A DNA stretch of 53,611 bases from Treponema sp. GTDB taxonomy: Bacteria; Spirochaetota; Spirochaetia; Treponematales; Breznakiellaceae. Positions 34,754 through 43,274 of this stretch are shown in pieces. The DNA lies in NCBI GenBank assembly GCA_031279205.1, contig JAITIX010000012.1:1-53611 (forward strand). The letters run 5' to 3'. The position numbers and the translations under genes are program-made. Position 1 is the stretch's first letter, and every line of letters starts with the position of its first letter. The notes under the pieces were generated by a model. It had not been told where the DNA came from, made no database searches, and worked only from the letters and a program-made list of their open reading frames with translations.

Positions 34754-34963
34754 GATTTCCCAACCGGTCGGCAGAACTTCCCGACACGTAGGCAGAACTT
34801 CCCGACACGTCGGGGGAATGCGCCGACGTGTCAGGAAAACGCGCCTACATGTCGGCAGAACTTCCCGACGTGTCGGGGAAATGCGCCTACATGTAGGGAA
34901 AACGCGCCGACATGTAGGGAAAACGCGCCGACATGTCGGGAAAATGCGCCTACGTGTCGGGTG
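34754..34963. repeat. Tandem array of ten 21-bp units with a palindromic core
   Basis: Ten units of exactly 21 bp start at 34754, 34775, 34796, 34817, 34838, 34859, 34880, 34901, 34922 and 34943. Each has a 12-base core of the type CCGACATGTCGG or CCTACATGTAGG (both perfect palindromes) or a hybrid of the two, joined by AACTT or AACGCG/AATGCG. One core per 21 bp puts every dyad on the same helix face. The frame from 34694 to 35122 that runs through it is a by-product. Confidence 0.9.
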
Positions 34964-34988
34964 TCAGACACTTCAGCGGGTAGCCGCA

Positions 34989-35080
34989 GTACGTACGAAC
35001 GCCCGACCGCGGCACGTGCGAATGCATTGCCGCAGCACTTACGAACGCTCATTTGCAGCACGTGCGAACGCCCGACCGCA
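34989..35080. repeat. Second tandem array, four 23-bp units
   Basis: Units of 23 bp start at 34989, 35012, 35035 and 35058. Two contain GCACGTGCGAA, which includes the palindrome GCACGTGC; the others have GTACGTACGAA (palindrome GTACGTAC) and GCACTTACGAA. It follows the first array after 25 bases that carry GTGTCAGACAC (34961-34971). Confidence 0.8.
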
Positions 35081-35118
35081 ATGTTGTCGTGGCTTCTCCT
35101 TCTTAACATGGGGTTTGT

Positions 35119-35556
35119 TTAGCAGTTCTCTTGAACAATGCGCTCATTTGCCTGCGCCTGTAATGAATCGGGCGGCAGTTCCATAATCTCAATGCTGTTA
35201 CCATCTGGATCGTGAGTCCAGAACTGGATACAGCGGGAATACCCGCGCTTGAGTTCAGTGTCAATGGGCGCGCCCCGGCTGCGAATCTCCTCAAGAAAGG
35301 CTGCCGCGTTATCGACCTCGAAGCATATATGGGCGTGGCCGATGGTTTTGTTCGAGCGCGGCGCTTCCTCGACGCCGTCTGGAAAGAGTTCGATAAACTG
35401 ACTGGGCGCGACGTACATATAAATACACCCTAGCTTATTACCCGTGGGATTTTGCATACGAAACGCTTCTTTCATGCCTAAAGTTTCCCTATAAAAACGG
35501 ACGCTGGCTTCAATATCCCGCGTCCGAATTGCGGTGTGAGCAATTCTTGTAATCAT
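35119..35556 (-). CDS. VOC (glyoxalase/bleomycin-resistance fold) protein
   Basis: The 145-residue protein has the vicinal-oxygen-chelate fold: HTAIRTRDIEASVRFYRETLG at the N terminus, ELFPDG, then GHAHICFEVDN and HDPDGNSIEIMELPP. His7, the His of HICFEV and the Glu of IEIMEL are candidates for the metal site. Lactoylglutathione-lyase activity is possible but glutathione use in this organism is unproven. GGAGGC precedes the ATG. Confidence 0.88.
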   Translation of the reverse strand: MITRIAHTAIRTRDIEASVRFYRETLGMKEAFRMQNPTGNKLGCIYMYVAPSQFIELFPDGVEEAPRSNKTIGHAHICFEVDNAAAFLEEIRSRGAPIDTELKRGYSRCIQFWTHDPDGNSIEIMELPPDSLQAQANERIVQENC

Positions 35557-35595
35557 GGAGCCTCCAATTGCCTCAGTATGCTTTTTTGCAGCGTT

Positions 35596-36975
35596 CTATT
35601 CCAGTCCAAGCTTTGTCAGCGTGGTCTTTGCCTTGCGCGAGAGTCCGCTATTTTTCGCATCGCCAGCAGTGGTGCGTATGAGTTCGGCAAGGGAAGTAAA
35701 GTTGTTGTTCACGGCTATGTCCAGGGCGTAAGACTTTTCGAGAACGCTGCCTGAATTGAGGAAGCGGCGGGTGGTTTCTTCTATCTTTGGAGTCTTTGCC
35801 ATGCCAAGCACACGCAGGAAACCGTTGTAGAGGGAGGTGTAGTGCAGTCTATTCGCCTCTTCCATCTCGGTGATGAGTTGTTCAGCGTAAGCGTCGGCGT
35901 CATTCTTAATCAGCATCTCAGCGGAGAGTAGCCGCGTCCGCTCGGCGGTTTTGCGGTTTAAGAAAAAGTCGCCGAGTACGCCCATTGCTTCGCTGTTTCC
36001 AACAGCGCCGAGCGCGCGAATTGCCTCATCTTTGACTGTCGCCACATCGTCTCGTTCGGCGCGGAAGCGCAGGTAGGGAACCGCGCTGGCGAGCTTGCGT
36101 TCACCGGCGGCTTTGGCCGCGCCAATGCGGGTGCGGTAGTAGGAATCGCGGAATCCCTCAAGAATGGCGTCCTCAACCTGAGCGCCGGAAAAGGGACCAA
36201 GGGCTGCTATGGCTGAAGCGCGGACATTGGTGTCAGAGGCGCCGGTTGCGCTCAGGATCGCGTCCAATGCCGAGTCGTCCTTGAGCTTGGCAAGAGCGTC
36301 CAGTGCGGCCATGCGTACAGCCGGGCGTTCCGCATCGTTTTCGACAATACTGATTAAGAGAGGCAAAGCTGTTTTGGAACCAGTCTCGCCTATAGCCACG
36401 ACAATTTCACGGCGGCTTTCATCCGTAGGGTCCTGGTATTCATAATAATCAACAAGGTACTCAGTTGCGTCATCCCCGGTTGTGCCGCCATCGCTTGCGG
36501 CGCGTCCCAGAGCGCGGATAGCCGAATTGGTGAAACGCGCCTCTCCCGCGTCAAGAATCGCCTTGAGCGTGGGTATGGCAGATGCGGCCTTAATCTTGCC
36601 CAGGTAATCAAGCGCGGCAATCACTGTGGCGTTGGCCTCCTCATCACGTTCCTCAATGGCGCGGACAGCCCGTTCCTCAAGTCCCTGCTTACCCCGTTCG
36701 CCAAAAAACGAGAGAACGCCGGAGAGAATGTTCTGATTGCGGGTGTTCTGGGTTACGGCGATAAGCGCGTCATCAAGAACGCCGCCAATATCAGCGTTAG
36801 TTTCGCTCTTCAGGGTCTGGATCAGGGTGGCAATCTCCGCCTCAGTGCCATAGCGTATGGTATCAAGCCGCTGCGCTTCCTCAGCCTGTGCGGTATCCGC
36901 CGCAGATGACTCCGACTCAGCCGCATAAACCACGCTGGCGCACAGTAGGATTGCCCAATACAAGAACTTTTTCAC
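35596..36975 (-). CDS. Exported HEAT-repeat protein
   Basis: The 459-residue protein starts with a signal peptide (KKFLYWAILLCASVVYAAES; cleavage near Ala-Glu). The rest is a chain of about eight to ten HEAT/PBS-lyase-type repeats (ASAIPTLKAILD, TALPLLISIVEND, ASAIAALGPFSG, SAVPYLRFRAERDD). Such a solenoid is expected to bind partner proteins in the periplasm; no enzyme site is visible. It lies two bases after tgt and belongs to the ymdB-like-tgt-HEAT operon. A similar gene follows tgt in several treponemes as far as I recall. Confidence 0.82.
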   Translation of the reverse strand: MKKFLYWAILLCASVVYAAESESSAADTAQAEEAQRLDTIRYGTEAEIATLIQTLKSETNADIGGVLDDALIAVTQNTRNQNILSGVLSFFGERGKQGLEERAVRAIEERDEEANATVIAALDYLGKIKAASAIPTLKAILDAGEARFTNSAIRALGRAASDGGTTGDDATEYLVDYYEYQDPTDESRREIVVAIGETGSKTALPLLISIVENDAERPAVRMAALDALAKLKDDSALDAILSATGASDTNVRASAIAALGPFSGAQVEDAILEGFRDSYYRTRIGAAKAAGERKLASAVPYLRFRAERDDVATVKDEAIRALGAVGNSEAMGVLGDFFLNRKTAERTRLLSAEMLIKNDADAYAEQLITEMEEANRLHYTSLYNGFLRVLGMAKTPKIEETTRRFLNSGSVLEKSYALDIAVNNNFTSLAELIRTTAGDAKNSGLSRKAKTTLTKLGLE

Positions 36976-36977
36976 GT

Positions 36978-38111
36978 TTAGTCTCCTTTACCTTCAAAGC
37001 GCCGCAGAAACTCAGTCTTGAAGGACACAAACCGGTCTTCCTCAATGGCTTTGCGAGCGTCTTTAACCAGCTTATGCAGGAAATAGAGGTTATGGTAACT
37101 GCACAGCATGGAACACAGAATCTCCTGAGCCTTAAAAAGATGCCGTAGATAGGCACGGGTATAGTTTTGGCAGACTTTGCAGCCGCACATTTCATCTATC
37201 GGCGTAAGACTCAGTTCATGTTCGCTCTTTTTGAGCGTGAGCAGGCCGTTTCGGGTAAACACATGGCCGATTCTACCGCTTCTTGTGGGAAGCACACAGT
37301 CGAACATATCGATACCGCATTCAATGGCCGTGAGAATGTATCGCGGTGTCCCGATGCCCATAACATAGCGGGGTTTTTCCGCAGGCAGCAGGGCTGTTGT
37401 GTACGCGAGGTATTCGGTAAACACGTCCGCTGGCTCTCCCACTGAAAGTCCGCCTATGGCAATGCCGGGCGTATTGGCGTTGACGCAGGAAGCGGCGCTT
37501 TGTTCCCGCAGGTCTTTGTAGAAGTTGCCCTGTACAATAGCAAAGAGTTTGCCTGAATAGCCTGCGGCGGCCTTTTCGTCCCAAGTCTGCTTTGCCCGTT
37601 CCAGCCAGCCGGTGGTTACCTTCAAGTCTTTGACAGCCTTTTTGTATTCAGCGCCCCACGGCGTACAGACATCGAGCTGCATCTGGATATCGCTGTTGAG
37701 TATCGCCTGAATCTCCACAACCTTTTCCGGGGTTAGCACATGGTACGAGCCGTCGATGTGGGAGCGGAACTTCACGCCCTCATCGCTAATCTTCCTGAAG
37801 GGCGCCAGAGAGAAGACCTGAAACCCGCCGGAGTCGGTGAGAATGTTGTGGTTCCAGTGCATGAACTCGTGCAGACCACCTGCGCCCGCGATTACGCTGG
37901 TTCCCGGACGCAGGTAGAGGTGATAAGTGTTTGACAAGATGATCTCAAAGCCTATTTCGCTGAGATCATCAACGGTGAGCGCCTTAACCGTAGCGTTAGT
38001 ACCCACCGGCATAAACACCGGCGTTGATACCAGCCCGTGCGGAAGCGCCATAACGCCGCTTCGCGCTCCGCATGAGATGTCCTTGTGCTGAATCGTGAAA
38101 AACGCGCTCAT
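36978..38111 (-). CDS. tgt: tRNA-guanine transglycosylase
   Basis: The 377-residue protein exchanges guanine 34 of tRNAs with GU(N) anticodons for preQ1, in queuosine synthesis. It contains SNTYHLYLRPG, LTDSGGFQVFSL (Asp acting as general base), GGLSVGEP, MGIGTPRYI and DCVLPTRSGR with the nucleophilic Asp. The zinc site is CGCKVC plus a downstream Cys/His. Its ATG overlaps the stop of the upstream phosphodiesterase gene by four bases. Confidence 0.97.
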   Translation of the reverse strand: MSAFFTIQHKDISCGARSGVMALPHGLVSTPVFMPVGTNATVKALTVDDLSEIGFEIILSNTYHLYLRPGTSVIAGAGGLHEFMHWNHNILTDSGGFQVFSLAPFRKISDEGVKFRSHIDGSYHVLTPEKVVEIQAILNSDIQMQLDVCTPWGAEYKKAVKDLKVTTGWLERAKQTWDEKAAAGYSGKLFAIVQGNFYKDLREQSAASCVNANTPGIAIGGLSVGEPADVFTEYLAYTTALLPAEKPRYVMGIGTPRYILTAIECGIDMFDCVLPTRSGRIGHVFTRNGLLTLKKSEHELSLTPIDEMCGCKVCQNYTRAYLRHLFKAQEILCSMLCSYHNLYFLHKLVKDARKAIEEDRFVSFKTEFLRRFEGKGD

Positions 38112-38893
38112 GCTTTTTGGCTCAATCGTTGTATGGCGAGGGTCTTGCCAGTTTCGGGGTCAATGCCAGCGACAATGCCCTGCACCGCGCCAATGCCTTG
38201 GGCGCACTCCATGCGAAAAAGTATCTGAGTACGGGCGCGGTCAAGGCAGATTTGCTTGTCCATGCCAATCACGCTTTCCATGACGCCGGTCATGCCCAAG
38301 TCAGTGATGCAGCCGGTGCCTTTGCTGAGGATGCGCTCGTCAGCGGTCTGCACATGAGTATGAGTTCCCACCACAAGACTTGCCCTGCCGTCAAGGTAAC
38401 GGGCCAGCGCTTCTTTTTCTTTGGCGACTTCAGCGTGAAAGTCAACGAGGATAAGCGGGGTCTGGGCTGTTTGTTTGATGGCGTCAAACGTTTTAAAGGG
38501 GCAGTCAATGGGCGTCATCAGTTCACGGCCTTGAAGATTCACCACGAGCCAGTTCAGACCAGCTTTCTCAATCATAACTGAGCCATGACCAGCGTTTCCC
38601 GCTGGATAGTTGGCAGGCCGCAGTATCCGGGACTCGGCATCCAGCGTAGGGTAAAACTCGCGCTTCTCCCAGATATGGTTGCCAGAGGTAACAACGTCTG
38701 CGCCAGCGCCCAGAATACGGTTCAGGGTAACCGCGGTTATGCCGAATCCTTCGGCGACATTTTCTCCGTTAACCACCACAAAAGTGGCCTTGTGTTCCTC
38801 GATAAGCGGTGGCAATAGTGCCTCAAGCGCCAGAAGTCCCGGTTCACCCACCACATCACCAATCATGATTACGATTTGCTTCTTATAACTCAT
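38108..38893 (-). CDS. YmdB-family metallophosphoesterase
   Basis: The 261-residue protein has the YmdB motifs: MIGDVVGEPG (about 10-19), VVNGENVAEGFG, TSGNHIWEKRE, LRPANYP, LVDFHAE and VVGTHTHVQTAD, which together form the two-metal site. YmdB proteins hydrolyse 2',3'-cyclic nucleotides and in Bacillus are linked to rny. Here rny lies about 250 bases upstream on the same strand. AGGAG before the ATG at 38893 sets the start; the frame opens nine codons earlier. Confidence 0.92.
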   Translation of the reverse strand: MSYKKQIVIMIGDVVGEPGLLALEALLPPLIEEHKATFVVVNGENVAEGFGITAVTLNRILGAGADVVTSGNHIWEKREFYPTLDAESRILRPANYPAGNAGHGSVMIEKAGLNWLVVNLQGRELMTPIDCPFKTFDAIKQTAQTPLILVDFHAEVAKEKEALARYLDGRASLVVGTHTHVQTADERILSKGTGCITDLGMTGVMESVIGMDKQICLDRARTQILFRMECAQGIGAVQGIVAGIDPETGKTLAIQRLSQKA

Positions 38894-39037
38894 ATTATAC
38901 GCTCCTAAGAATGTATCCACAGATTACACGTATCTTCATAGATGTGAAAGTTCTTTCTCTGCCTCACGTCTCTCAGATGAAAGATATTCTCACCGGTGCG
39001 CGTGTGAGCTTCTCCCACCTATGCGGTGTGTCTCCCT

Positions 39038-39083
39038 CATACTATGTGGTGGAGCGTCTCCATACTATGTGGTGGAGCGTCTC
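39038..39083. repeat. Exact 23-bp tandem duplication
   Basis: CATACTATGTGGTGGAGCG plus four bases occurs twice back to back (39038-39060, 39061-39083). A diverged third copy may precede it (39011-39035). Confidence 0.75.
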
Positions 39084-39107
39084 TAAGCACTGGGTTAGAG
39101 AGACTCT

Positions 39108-39132
39108 AAAGGATAAGGGAGATTTATCCTTT
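39108..39132. terminator. Hairpin downstream of rny
   Basis: AAAGGATAA (39108-39116) pairs with TTATCCTTT (39124-39132) around a 7-base loop, 14 bases after the rny stop on the minus strand. The arms are AT-rich and the T-run is part of the stem only, so termination is plausible but not certain. Confidence 0.5.
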
Positions 39133-39145
39133 ATCCTTTAGCCCT

Positions 39146-40675
39146 CTATCGCGCGTACTCGACAACCCGCAGTTCGCGGATAATCGTTACCCTGATCCTT
39201 CCCGGATAGCGCAAGTCGCTTTCGATCTTCTTGGCGATCTGCTTGGCAAGGTCGCGTGCCTGATCGTCATTGACCACCTCGCTGTTTGCCATGATTCGCA
39301 GTTCACGACCAGCCTGTATCGCGTAAGCCTTTTCCACACCCTGAAACCCTTCGGCTACGTTTTCCAAGTTTTCAAGCCGCTTGATGTAGTTGTCGATGGT
39401 TTCCCGTCGTGCGCCGGGGCGGGCGGCGGAAATGGCGTCGGCGATCTGCACGAGTACCGACTCAATGCAGGTTGGAGGAATATCGTTATGATGACTCCCA
39501 ATGGCGTTGATGACGCGTGGGTCTTCCCCCATCTTCCGCGCCATGTCCATACCGATCTCGGCGTGGTTCAGTTCGGAATCAGACTCAACGCCTTTGCCAA
39601 TGTCATGGAGCAGAGCCGCGCGTTTAGCGATCTCGCGGTTTGCGCCTATCTCAGCGGCCAGTATGCCAGCGATAATCGCCACTTCTTTGGAATGGTAAAG
39701 CACGTTCTGGCCATAACTCGTACGGAAGTAGAGTCGGCCAAGAGCGCGGATTGTGTCCTGCTTGATGTTATGAACGCCCAGGTCAAAGAGTACCTTTTCT
39801 CCTTCCTCAAAGATTTTCTGGGAAATGTCTTTGGTTACTTTTGAAACGATTTCCTCGATGCGAGCCGGATGGATCCGTCCGTCAACGATGAGCCGTTCCA
39901 TAGCTAGTTTGGCGATTTCCCTGCGTACCGGGTCGAAACAGGAGATAACCACTGAGTCAGGCGTATCGTCAATGATGATATCTACGCCGGTAAGCGTTTC
40001 GAGTGTGCGAATGTTTCGCCCCTCACGGCCTATGATCCGTCCCTTCATTTCATCATTCGGCAATGAAACCGAAGTTACGGTGATCTCGCTCGTTACCTCT
40101 GTCGATATCCGCTGAATCGTGGCAAGCAGTATGTTCCGCGCTTTTTTTTCAGCAGTAACATTGGCTTCCTGCTCGATCTTGTTGATCAAGGACTGGGCGT
40201 CATGCTTTGCCTCATTCTCTAGGCTCTGAATGATAAGCCCCTTGGCCTGCTCACTGCTCAGACCGGAGATGCGTTCCAGTTCTTCGCGGTATCGTTCTTC
40301 TTCCTTTGACAGCGCTTCTTCCCGTTCCAGAGCCCGCCGTTCCTTTTCGGCAAGCATCTGTTCCGTTCTCTCGATCTGGCTTGTCTTTTTCTCAATTCCC
40401 TCCTCTTTTTGCACGATACGACGCTCGTATCGTTGCAGTTCTGCCCTACGCTCCCGGGTCTCTTTCTCCTGCTGGTTTTTATCGCGAATAATTTGTTCTT
40501 TTGCTTCAAGAAGTAACTCTTTCTTTTTGGCTTCAGCTTCTTTTATCGCGTCCTGTTCGATGCGTTTGGCCTGTTGTTCAGACGCGCTTACTTGAAATCT
40601 GGCATACAGCCATCGAATAATCCAGCCTAAGGCGAGCCCAGCAAGAGGAAGGATTATATACAGAATCCAACTCAT
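39146..40675 (-). CDS. rny: Ribonuclease Y
   Basis: The 509-residue endonuclease of mRNA decay has an N-terminal membrane anchor (about 3-25), a long charged coiled coil (about 30-190), a KH RNA-binding domain (about 200-265, with GRIIGREGRNIR) and an HD domain with LLHDIGKG (about 345-352) holding the metal-binding His-Asp. AAGGGG precedes the ATG by eight bases. It is transcribed alone from the promoter at 40730-40757 toward the ymdB-like-tgt operon. Confidence 0.96.
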   Translation of the reverse strand: MSWILYIILPLAGLALGWIIRWLYARFQVSASEQQAKRIEQDAIKEAEAKKKELLLEAKEQIIRDKNQQEKETRERRAELQRYERRIVQKEEGIEKKTSQIERTEQMLAEKERRALEREEALSKEEERYREELERISGLSSEQAKGLIIQSLENEAKHDAQSLINKIEQEANVTAEKKARNILLATIQRISTEVTSEITVTSVSLPNDEMKGRIIGREGRNIRTLETLTGVDIIIDDTPDSVVISCFDPVRREIAKLAMERLIVDGRIHPARIEEIVSKVTKDISQKIFEEGEKVLFDLGVHNIKQDTIRALGRLYFRTSYGQNVLYHSKEVAIIAGILAAEIGANREIAKRAALLHDIGKGVESDSELNHAEIGMDMARKMGEDPRVINAIGSHHNDIPPTCIESVLVQIADAISAARPGARRETIDNYIKRLENLENVAEGFQGVEKAYAIQAGRELRIMANSEVVNDDQARDLAKQIAKKIESDLRYPGRIRVTIIRELRVVEYAR

Positions 40676-40729
40676 TTGTTACCCCTTACCGTCGGACTTT
40701 GTTACCAAGTCCGCTTAAATTTGAATAAG

Positions 40730-40757
40730 CGTATAATATAAGAAAGCTATATGTCAA
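40730..40757 (-). promoter_or_regulatory. Promoter of rny
   Basis: On the minus strand TTGACA (40752-40757) is followed after 16 bases by TATACG (40730-40735). The start of transcription would be about 50 bases before the rny ATG. Confidence 0.6.
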
Positions 40758-40788
40758 TTACTGGAACCAGAAGCTGTAAGATTGATAT

Positions 40789-40818
40789 TTGACAAAGTAA
40801 GAAAAAGACTGATAGAGT
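40789..40818 (+). promoter_or_regulatory. Promoter of the xylanase gene
   Basis: TTGACA at 40789-40794 and TAGAGT at 40813-40818 are 18 bases apart. The ribosome binding site GGAGG at 40850-40854 and the ATG at 40860 follow. Confidence 0.55.
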
Positions 40819-40859
40819 ATTCTTATATTCATCTTTAGAGGTTAGGTTTGGAGGTAAAT

Positions 40860-42536
40860 ATGAATCTTAAACTAGTGATTTCTCGTGCCTGTGGCGGAGT
40901 TTTCCTGCTACTCTTTTTGGCAGTGTATGTACCAAGTAGGGATGTAGCCTGTCGCGCGCTTTATGAGACGTGGGGAAAAGGCATAGCCACTGGAAGCGCC
41001 ACGCCGGTGTCTGAGACTGACGCACTAGAAACCGCTATTCCAGCCGCACTTATCGAGGCTCCAACAGGGAGTAGCGCGCTGTTTGCGGCGGACTTTGAGG
41101 CCTCTGCCAATGGCTTTGTTGGCAGAAGCGGGAACGAAGTTTTAACCGTAAGTGATGAAGCGGCGCAGTCCGGCGCTCACGCACTCAAGGTCCAAGGACG
41201 AACTTCGTCATGGCACGGGCCGTCGCTGGACATTACCCAGAAGATCAGCGCGGGAAAAGAATACACCGTATCAGTATGGGTAAAACTCATTGAGCCGGAG
41301 CAGGCGCAGATCACCCTGTCAACCCAAATCGGCAGTGGAAGCGGCGCGTCGTATAACAACCTGCAAAGCAAGCAAGTCTCGCAAGGCAACTACTGGATCG
41401 AACTGCGGGGAACCTATCGCTACCTCTCCACGGACTTCGTGAGCGTCTATGTGGAAAGCGCTGTTGCCACCGCGTCGTTCTACATTGATAACGTCAATAT
41501 AATAGAAGAAGAAAATAGCCAGCCGGCTGTTGTGGAGGACATAACGCCACTCAAAGATGCTTACACCGATTTTTTCCCCATCGGGAGCATCGCATCTGGC
41601 AAGGACTTAAGTGGTCTGCGCCTTGAGTTGCTGACCAGGCATTTCAATATCGTTACTGCTGAAAATGCCATGAAGCCTGGGGAGTTGCAGCCGCGTAAAG
41701 GGGAGTTTAACTTCAGCGCCGCCGACGCCATTGTCAACACAATGCTGGAAAACGGCCTGGCTATGCACGGCCATACGCTGGCGTGGCATCAGCAGACTGG
41801 CGCGTGGATGTATACTGGCTCGGACAGTCTGCCACTGTCTCGCGAGGAGGCGCTTGAAAACCTCGCCACGCACGCGAAAACCGTGGTCGAGCATTTCAAG
41901 GACAGGGTTGTTTCGTGGGATGTACTCAATGAGGCGATAAATGACGGGCTTACGACTGAAGTAGCTACTGACTGGCGGGCGTCTCTGCGGAGCAGTCCCT
42001 GGTTACAGGCCATTGGCGATGACTATATCGAGGCGGTGTTCCTCGCGGCGCAGGAGGCTGACCCGGACGCGAAGCTCTATTACAACGATTACAACCTTAA
42101 CAACCAGAACAAGGCGACTGCTGTCTATAACATGGTGAAAGAGCTTAACGAGAAATACCCAGGACTTATTGATGGCATTGGTATGCAGGGGCATTACGAT
42201 CTCAATACCAATCCCGCTGATGTTGAGCGGTCTATACAGCAATTTATTTCGCTTGGCGTTGAGGTCAGCATTACTGAATTGGATATAAGCGCCGGCACAG
42301 ACGGACGTTTAAGCAACGATGCCAGTCTCCAGCAGGCGCTCTTGTACGCACGCTTGTTCAGCATTTTCAGGCAATATAAAGAAAACATCGGGCGTGTAAC
42401 TATTTGGGGGCTTGATGACGGTTCAAGCTGGCGGGCTGACCGGAGTCCAACGCTCTTTGACCGCTCGTTCAGGGCAAAACCAGCATTTTACGCAACGATT
42501 GATCCTGACGCCTTTATTGCCGAGCATCAGCAGTAA
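40860..42536 (+). CDS. Secreted endo-1,4-beta-xylanase, GH10 with N-terminal CBM
   Basis: The 558-residue protein has an N-terminal hydrophobic export segment (about 10-30), a Ser/Thr/Ala-rich linker, a carbohydrate-binding module of the CBM4/9 jelly-roll type (about 74-217, LFAADFE to FYIDNVNI) and a GH10 catalytic domain (about 230-555). Glu358 in WDVLNEAIND is the acid/base and Glu473 in ITELDIS is the nucleophile; HGHTLAWHQQ is also typical. It cleaves xylan backbone outside the cell. GGAGG at 40850-40854 supports the ATG at 40860 rather than the TTG at 40848. It is monocistronic. A GTGTCTGAGAC motif lies inside the linker at 41008-41018. Confidence 0.95.
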   Translation: MNLKLVISRACGGVFLLLFLAVYVPSRDVACRALYETWGKGIATGSATPVSETDALETAIPAALIEAPTGSSALFAADFEASANGFVGRSGNEVLTVSDEAAQSGAHALKVQGRTSSWHGPSLDITQKISAGKEYTVSVWVKLIEPEQAQITLSTQIGSGSGASYNNLQSKQVSQGNYWIELRGTYRYLSTDFVSVYVESAVATASFYIDNVNIIEEENSQPAVVEDITPLKDAYTDFFPIGSIASGKDLSGLRLELLTRHFNIVTAENAMKPGELQPRKGEFNFSAADAIVNTMLENGLAMHGHTLAWHQQTGAWMYTGSDSLPLSREEALENLATHAKTVVEHFKDRVVSWDVLNEAINDGLTTEVATDWRASLRSSPWLQAIGDDYIEAVFLAAQEADPDAKLYYNDYNLNNQNKATAVYNMVKELNEKYPGLIDGIGMQGHYDLNTNPADVERSIQQFISLGVEVSITELDISAGTDGRLSNDASLQQALLYARLFSIFRQYKENIGRVTIWGLDDGSSWRADRSPTLFDRSFRAKPAFYATIDPDAFIAEHQQ

Positions 42537-42544
42537 TATCACGC

Positions 42545-42575
42545 CACAGAATGTGCGGAATACGCACGCTCTGTG
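42545..42575. terminator. Stem-loop between xylanase and ogt
   Basis: CACAGA-AT-GTGCG-GAATA-CGCAC-GC-TCTGTG (42545-42575) forms a stem of 5 plus 6 pairs with a 2x2 internal loop. It lies between convergent genes, 8 bases after the xylanase stop, and has no clear T-run. Confidence 0.5.
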
Positions 42576-42603
42576 CATTCTTGCTTAAATAAGACCTGTT
42601 CCT

Positions 42604-43101
42604 TTAGGTGTCTGATAAGCGAACCCTCTCCAGCGACAGTAATGCCCGCTTACGGTCAAGGCCACCGCCATAGCCGGTGAGATTGCCATCCGCGCCAATG
42701 ACGCGGTGGCAGGGAATGATGATGCTGATAGGGTTGTGTCCGACCGCGCCGCCTACAGCCCTCGCCGAGCAACCCTTGCTGCTGCCGAGTTTGTGGGCAA
42801 GCGCACCATAGCTTGTGGTTTCGCCATAGGGGATTTGCAGTAAAAGGTCCCACACGGCGTGCCTGAACGCGGTGCCGTGTGGATTGAGCGGTGGCGTTAT
42901 AGTAGGGGCTTTGCCTGAAAAGTAGGTCGCCAGCCACTCGTGGAGCCGCTCAAACACCGGCTCCTGTGGCGCGTCGCTCCAACCCGCCGTATCTGGTGCG
43001 AAACGCTGTTGCTCGGTAAAGTCGAGCCTGATGAGCGCATTGTGTTTTGCCGCCGCCCGCATAGCGCCAACAGGGGTATCAATGACGCAGGTATAGATCA
43101 T
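42604..43101 (-). CDS. ogt: Methylated-DNA--protein-cysteine methyltransferase
   Basis: The 165-residue protein repairs O6-methylguanine by transfer to its own Cys131 in IIIPCHRV. QIPYGETTSYGALA, the helix-turn-helix with SARAVGGAVGHNP and the DNA-binding Arg also fit. There is no Ada-type N-terminal regulatory domain. GGAGG just before the ATG at 43101 sets the start; the open frame reaches 17 codons further up. Confidence 0.95.
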   Translation of the reverse strand: MIYTCVIDTPVGAMRAAAKHNALIRLDFTEQQRFAPDTAGWSDAPQEPVFERLHEWLATYFSGKAPTITPPLNPHGTAFRHAVWDLLLQIPYGETTSYGALAHKLGSSKGCSARAVGGAVGHNPISIIIPCHRVIGADGNLTGYGGGLDRKRALLSLERVRLSDT

Positions 43102-43274
43102 GTTCCCTCCGGTCTGCTTCTTTTCAATCCACGCGCCCGCATGGAGCGCCACACAGCCCTTTCACGGCGAAATCTTCAGCACCCCACCGCTCTACGACTG
43201 GGATTCTTTATTACCAGCTTAACACGTCCAGCCGGGGTAATTCGCGGACTTTTTTCTTTGTTGTCGAACTCACG

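Noticed and set aside
34754-34963. Plasmid-type replication origin with iterons
   Set aside because: The spacing is iteron-like, but no rep, par or dnaA gene or DnaA-box cluster is present in the window, and the flanks are ordinary chromosomal genes.
34694-35122. Plus-strand frame with repeated NAPTCR units
   Set aside because: This is a by-product of the 21-bp palindromic array; other frames on both strands are also open through the array and no start signal is present.
43102-43274. Terminator for the dual immunophilin gene
   Set aside because: A T-rich stretch is visible (about 43248-43260) but no stable stem lies before it on the minus strand.
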